DNA of 64,000 bases, taken from NCBI RefSeq assembly GCF_901709675.1, contig NC_051089.1, forward strand, positions 15,675,976 through 15,739,975, read 5' to 3'. A model generated the notes under the pieces. That model did not search any database. It worked only from the letters and a program-made list of their open reading frames with translations, and was not told the origin of the DNA. This stretch comes from Syngnathus acus. Lineage: Eukaryota > Chordata > Actinopteri > Syngnathiformes > Syngnathidae. A program made the translations under genes and the position numbers. This document shows positions 59,350 through 64,000 of the stretch, piece after piece; position 1 is the stretch's first letter, and each line of letters starts with the position of its first letter.

Positions 59350-60200
59350 AATTCTTTTCAGTAAAGGCTACCTTTCAGCAATAATAATAATACGTATAAT
59401 AATTGATATAATAATTTGACATCTCAATTTTTATTATACATTAATATTTGAATTCACACACCCACACAGAAGAGATGTCTGTTTCTACAGCTGCTTCGTA
59501 TGTGTCAAGCTAACAGTCACTTTTGACTCCCTAGATGGCTGTTGTTAGCCTTTCATCTTCACCCTTGCATATTTCTTTCACACTTTTTAATTTTGTTGAC
59601 ATTTGACAAAATATTAAAGACCCCTTTCCATCCTATGTCATCAAAACCTGCATATGCATAATTGAAGCAAAGAGATGGTAGACATACTATAATCTTGAAT
59701 GGAAAGATTTGTTTTTTTAGTGCGGCATTGTTATCATTTTTTAATAGTTTCAACAATTTCAACATGTTCTAGGTCTTAACTCGCCAGGTTTCTGAATTTC
59801 AGATTATGTGCTATTATGACCTGATGGAATTAAAGTTGTCCAAGTGCTCACTTATTCTTCCTTGAAACTCTATATTACTGTAATATTTCCTGAAAATTAG
59901 GTGAAGTGTGACTGCGTGTCAGAGAGTGACAAGGCTTCAATATCATTGGTGACTCACATCCACTCTGTATGTTCTGTGAGGATATTTCAGAGGTTTTGAC
60001 AATCCTTGTTGGATATTGTATTCTGGAAAAGAGGTGGACGGAAATTATTTGTTGTTGATACATCTGATGACTAGTCATTCAGTCACTAATATGGCTCAGT
60101 GTTAGCTATATGCTTTTTTACTAGCTCTCTATCGCACTAAAATGGACCCTATACCAGCTGATTTGTCTTCACAGCTCAGTCTTTATGATGTGCTTTTTTA

Positions 60201-60321
60201 CTACCTACCTACCTACCTACCTACCTACCTACCTACCTACCTACCTACCTACCTACCTACCTACCTACCTGCCTACCTGCCTACCTACCTACCTACCTAC
60301 CTACCTACCTACCTACCTACC
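60201..60321. repeat. (CTAC)n microsatellite
   Basis: About 30 CTAC units with two G interruptions near 60271 and 60279. The Tyr-Leu-Pro-Thr frames are repeat translation. It adjoins the terminus of an inverted-repeat element at 60345-60396. Confidence 0.95.
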
Positions 60322-60344
60322 TTTTTCTCCTTTATTATGCATTT

Positions 60345-60396
60345 TATGGCTGGTGCGACTTGTACTTCGAGCGACTTATAGTCCAGAAAATACGGT
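60345..60396. repeat. Right terminus of the CCGTATTTTC inverted-repeat family
   Basis: GAGCGACTTATAGTCCAGAA followed by AATACGGTA equals the right end of the 2736 and 49321 elements. The left part is replaced by the CTAC array. Confidence 0.65.
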
Positions 60397-61564
60397 ACTC
60401 ATAATATTTACTGCACAATATCCTTTAATGGCATACACAAAGTAAACACAAATATTCTTTACAAAGAAAATATTATTACAAATTGAAGTTTGTACCATAC
60501 AAAACTTTTCCCCACAATTTTATTCATCATTTTGTGGTTGATACCAACAGCAATTTAGCAAGTCAGTTGAAAAGGAAAGATCAATGACATACCAAAGCCA
60601 AAATTCTTGACATTTTAATGGGATTCTTATTAGTTGGTGTTTTAGTTCTTAGTTGGAATGCTTATTTTCAGCTTGGTGGCTTGATACAATGCTTTAATTG
60701 TCAGTCCCCAATAAATAAATAAAGTGCTCCACACACACAACTGGATTTAAATCAAGTCACAATCATTATTTGAATATAGTATAGAATATAGTAAACATTA
60801 ATTCCCATATGCAAATATACAGTTTTTCACTTTAATATATGTGAGATGTATGAGGAATTTGATATTTAAAATCATTTTAAAAAAATTTGACAAAAACGAG
60901 GGGCGGGAATATAAAAGATGGACCACAGACAGTTTTCTAAAAGGGCTTCACAATGCATACACACTTATTGGATGTAACATCTACATCTACACTCAACCTA
61001 TTTTAAAATAATTGTAAACACAGCAGTGGGTCACTCTTAATGACAGTCATCAAATTACCCCCCCCCACCCCCCACCCCCGACATTTACGCTTTACTGGTT
61101 GTTGCATCAAAAACTTTTAAACTCAACTTTTAATTTCGTATGCAAGGGCTGAAAATTGATGAATTTTTAAGGTAGAACTGAGAGTTGGAATGAAGTAATA
61201 TAAGTTGCTTATTGTCAGACATCCACAGAATGGTACTAACCTTCCTGTATACCTAAGTTCCCTTAAATTTCTTCAATAAAGCACATCATTCTTATTTGGG
61301 TTATTCTCTTTAACTTTTTTGTGACTATTTCTATCCCTGCAATGTAAATCTGTCTCTCTCTAGCCTCAAGAGGTCAGAGTTCAAATGTCACAGTGCGCAG
61401 TGTGTTTGCAGCTGCCAGCTCGGTGTTTCTTCACCGATCACTTCCCTGCCAGAGATGCAACAGCTTTTTTGCACGGTTGCCAGCAGATTACTTGAAATAC
61501 TCTGTTGAGGCTCTGTAGGTAGGACCCAAACCTCTGTAGGTCGGGGTTCATCGCAATATCCGTT

Positions 61565-62776
61565 CTAGGACCACTGGCAGGAACAGTCGGTGGGTTCTTG
61601 AATGGCGTAGCTGACCCAGGTGGAGTTGCCACTGCAGTAGAGCTGCACAGAGCGTCGCTGCAGCCCCATCTCCCGACAACACTTGCAGAAACGCGCATAA
61701 GTGTTGATGTTGTAGTTGTAGATGCTGGCTGACGGACACTTCCCGTCACATGAAACAATGTTGACCTATAGGACAGAAGAAAACCGAAAGATGGTGTTTT
61801 GGACAGATGACAGAGTAAAAATTTTAAGACAACTTGACATAATTGATTGAAATGTTACTTCTTTGGCACATTTTCTGGGTGAAATCCCAAACTGTGACCC
61901 GAAACAGTCGAAAATTGAAGGATGGGAAATGATGGTACTTTACTGTGGAAAGAAAATGATTCTGATTTTCTAATAGTGATTTCAACTATACTACAATCCC
62001 ATTTGTAATTGATTGTAGGATACTGTATTCTTAAAACAAGCATCATACATTCTTTTAACTTTACTGCAATTTACTTAGCTGTGGTTTTCTAAATGTCCTT
62101 GTAGAAACTTCAATAACAGCCATCAATCACCACATTGATAGTCACGTAATTTCCAGTCAATAAATAATACGATGCACCTCTGGAAATGTCACATTCAAAA
62201 CAAAGGCACAAACTGGGCAATAAATGTTATCAAATGTGCATTTGGACATTTCCTGGAAACTAAATCATGCATGTGGTCATACATTTTATGCGTTCTTTGT
62301 TCATGAGTGGTTGATCAGACGATCGGTATAGTGCACAGGTATCCAACTCTAGGCTATAGGGAGCCAGATCCAGCTCACCGCATTATTTAATGTGTCGTTC
62401 ATGTTCTGTGTTAAAATGCCCAAATTGTAAATTGTCTTCACTTTACAAACAGTGAGATTTGCAAGCATTTTGTCACCAGTTTCTCTTTACTTTAAATGAA
62501 ACAAATGAGAGTTCAACACTTTTCATTTGCTTCTGATTTTCAAACAAGTTATGCAATTATGCTTTTAAGGTCATTAAAGCCCTCAGAGAAACGAGAACTA
62601 CGATGGAGCAAAAAATTAGTTTGATACACATGGTATTGTGGGATGGTCAGTTTTGCGTGCGAGCGTGCTAGTGAGAGAGTGACGCATGAAACATACCGGT
62701 CTGTTACTGCGACAGTCATTCTTCCTGATAGTCATCCTCACTGTCACCTTCTGACACGACTTCCCATCTTCTTTGC
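61565..62776 (-). CDS. otog: Otogelin, C-terminal cystine-knot exons (partial)
   Basis: The last two coding exons of a long extracellular glycoprotein of inner-ear acellular membranes. On the minus strand, exon 62776-62697 encodes [20 protein letters not shown] then CRSNRP. The final exon 61765-61565 encodes [20 protein letters not shown], then [19 protein letters not shown], and ends [10 protein letters not shown] with a TAG stop. Together they form a C-terminal cystine knot (CTCK) with at least ten cysteines, including the CDGKC, CKCC and CSC signature. The splice phase between them agrees. The choice of otogelin over the similar otogelin-like or mucins rests on the adjacent MyoD gene, the same pair and orientation as human OTOG-MYOD1, and on the [14 protein letters not shown] motif. 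Upstream exons lie beyond 62777 and probably outside the window. Confidence 0.85.
62333..62545 (+). repeat. Diverged copy related to the CAGGGGTGTCAAACTC MITE
   Basis: CACAGGTATCCAACTCTAGG and AAATTGTCTTCACTTTACAA recall the family's ends and interior, at low similarity. It lies in the last otog intron. Confidence 0.35.
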
Positions 62777-62948
62777 CTGTTCACACATAGGCAGGCCAAA
62801 GCAAACCAAATATGAACAAGCACAACACAAAGAGCATCGGTGTCTGTAACATAGCAAACACCAAGTGGAAGGAACACTCCAAAGAGAAGGTTGAGGAGGG
62901 AGAAGAGCACCGATATTCCAAATCATGCACGAGCAAGATTTAACCAGA

Positions 62949-63132
62949 TTGATGAGCAACGCTTAACCTAATAGTAACCTAATAGTAATTACATTTCTAA
63001 ATCCTTGAGGTAAATGAAAACCAAATAAAAAAAATTAAGTGATGCGTTGATGAGCAACGCTTAACCTAGTAGTAACCTAATAGTAATTACCATTCTAAAT
63101 CCTTAAGGTAAATGAAAAACAAATTTAAAAAG
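62949..63132. repeat. 98-bp direct tandem duplication
   Basis: TTGATGAGCAACGCTTAACC begins at 62949 and again at 63047. The two units share the CTAATAGTAACC...TAGTAATTAC and AGGTAAATGAAAA segments with a few differences, so the duplication is not brand new. Confidence 0.85.
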
Positions 63133-63450
63133 AAGACAAATTAAATCAGTTCAATTCACTAAAAATTTCAAGACGGTGTTTTATTAAAAGTATACAGTAT
63201 ACACAATATGATTATATATTTGTAAATAAACAACAATACTGTGTTGGCTTTGCTTTGTAACCCATAGGCAACATCTGTAATGCTTGTCAAGAACAACATT
63301 TTGGGTGATTTAATTAGAGTATAATTAATCGCTATAATTTATCCTGGACCCTGATGACTTTGAGAATGTCAAACTAATTTAAATTAGCTTTTGTATTTAA
63401 AAACAAATACTACTCAGTCGTGTGAACCACCATGGAAAAAATACGTGCGT

Positions 63451-63505
63451 GTGACGGATAGACGACTAATCACATGGTGCGAGTGACGGATAGAAGACTA
63501 ATCAC
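63451..63505. repeat. 32-bp direct tandem duplication
   Basis: GTGACGGATAGACGACTAAT at 63451 and GTGACGGATAGAAGACTAAT at 63483, followed in both by CACA. Two copies only. Confidence 0.8.
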
Positions 63506-64000
63506 ACAGTCAATCTATTTAACTCTGTCGCATAACCATGAAAGAGAGACGAGCTTGCTTTGTTCCAGCCGCCATCACGGCAGTGCTTCAGTGATGATGC
63601 CAGAGCCACATTTATCTGATGAATGTTCTGAATGTGCTTGGACCTACTGACGGGTCAGTCTATTAAGAGGCTACAGCAATGTTTGTGCACTTAAAAACTA
63701 AATCAAATATTTTTTTACAGTAATAACATGATACTGATACCTCTGACAGTTTCAATGAAAATTATTTCAAGCTCTAATCGTTGTCATACAGCGCTAATTG
63801 CTGAAGCCAGTTGGACACTTCTATTTTGTGTTACAATATTTCAGAACTATGAAGATCAGCTTTAAATATAACTACACACCCATCAGGCAAAGCCAACTCA
63901 GTGGACTCTTTGTCAACAGTCAGGGTTCATGTTACGTGGGAGTCACTGGGGACTCGAGCTCCCACGAGGGAACAGTCATTAAAGTCATCCACCTGTGGGG

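Larger units (their letters stand above)
53299..61564. other. myod upstream / otog downstream region
   Basis: No gene is recognised in 8 kb. The first 300 bases are the myod 5' UTR and promoter. Elsewhere: AT-rich DNA, small repeats, a degenerate SINE-like tail near 57880-57995, a Tc1/mariner-type transposase remnant (59140-59349), a CTAC array (60201-60321) and an inverted-repeat element end at 60345-60396. Otogelin's 3' UTR lies just left of 61565. Muscle enhancers of MyoD are expected upstream in vertebrates, but none can be identified here without comparison. Confidence 0.5.
62777..64000. other. otog intron or further upstream sequence
   Basis: No further otog exon was found. A 98-bp tandem duplication (62949-63132) and a 32-bp one (63451-63505) lie here. 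A short plus-strand frame from 63849 is open to the window edge and has no recognisable motif. Confidence 0.5.

Noticed and set aside
60142-60445. Tyr-Leu-Pro-Thr repeat protein
   Set aside because: It is translation of a CTAC microsatellite in two phases.
63849-64000. Plus-strand frame open to the window end (starting MKISFKYNY)
   Set aside because: Only 50 codons, no family motif, no splice support, and it lies where minus-strand otog sequence is expected. Cannot be supported.

Overview
The window is vertebrate nuclear DNA, almost certainly from a teleost fish. Genes are intron-rich with GT-AG junctions, intergenic DNA is AT-rich and full of fish-type short repeats (tRNA-derived SINEs, hAT-like and TA-flanked inverted-repeat elements, tetranucleotide microsatellites), and the proteins match vertebrate families. 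The species cannot be read from the sequence; a percomorph with a fairly compact genome is a guess. All exon structures below were built by hand by joining GT-AG exons in frame.

Layout, left to right. (1) 525-4596 (+): atp6v0d1, V-ATPase Vo subunit d, 8 coding exons, 350 codons. (2) 6185-9780 (+): foxr1, a forkhead factor, 7 coding exons, 276 codons. (3) 12796-25436 (+): lsp1, an actin-binding leukocyte protein, 15 coding exons including two 24-nt microexons. (4) 26821-31905 (-): prr33, one very long 1694-codon exon, convergent with lsp1. (5) 41098-50646 (+): fast skeletal troponin T (tnnt3), 15 coding exons with 9-, 18-, 21- and 150-nt cassette exons coding its acidic N-terminus. (6) 51916-53298 (-): a MyoD-family myogenic bHLH gene, 3 exons, convergent with tnnt3 and unusually divergent. 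(7) 61565-62776 (-): the last two coding exons of otogelin (otog), its C-terminal cystine knot; the rest lies beyond the right edge.

The block lsp1 - prr33 - tnnt3 matches human 11p15.5, and myod - otog matches human 11p15.1, with otog upstream of and co-oriented with MyoD as in human. The left genes come from other human chromosomes (FOXR1 11q23, ATP6V0D1 16q22), so a synteny junction lies between about 9.8 and 12.8 kb. Muscle genes cluster on the right: tnnt3 is a contractile gene and MyoD factors activate such genes through E-boxes, so their adjacency may be functional or simply inherited.

There is no bacterial-type operon, CRISPR array or defence system. The main curiosities are the divergent MyoD, a troponin T that ends in a basic run without the usual Gly-Arg-Trp-Lys end, the very long PRR33 exon, and several repeat copies whose target-site duplications can be read directly, which allows class assignment.
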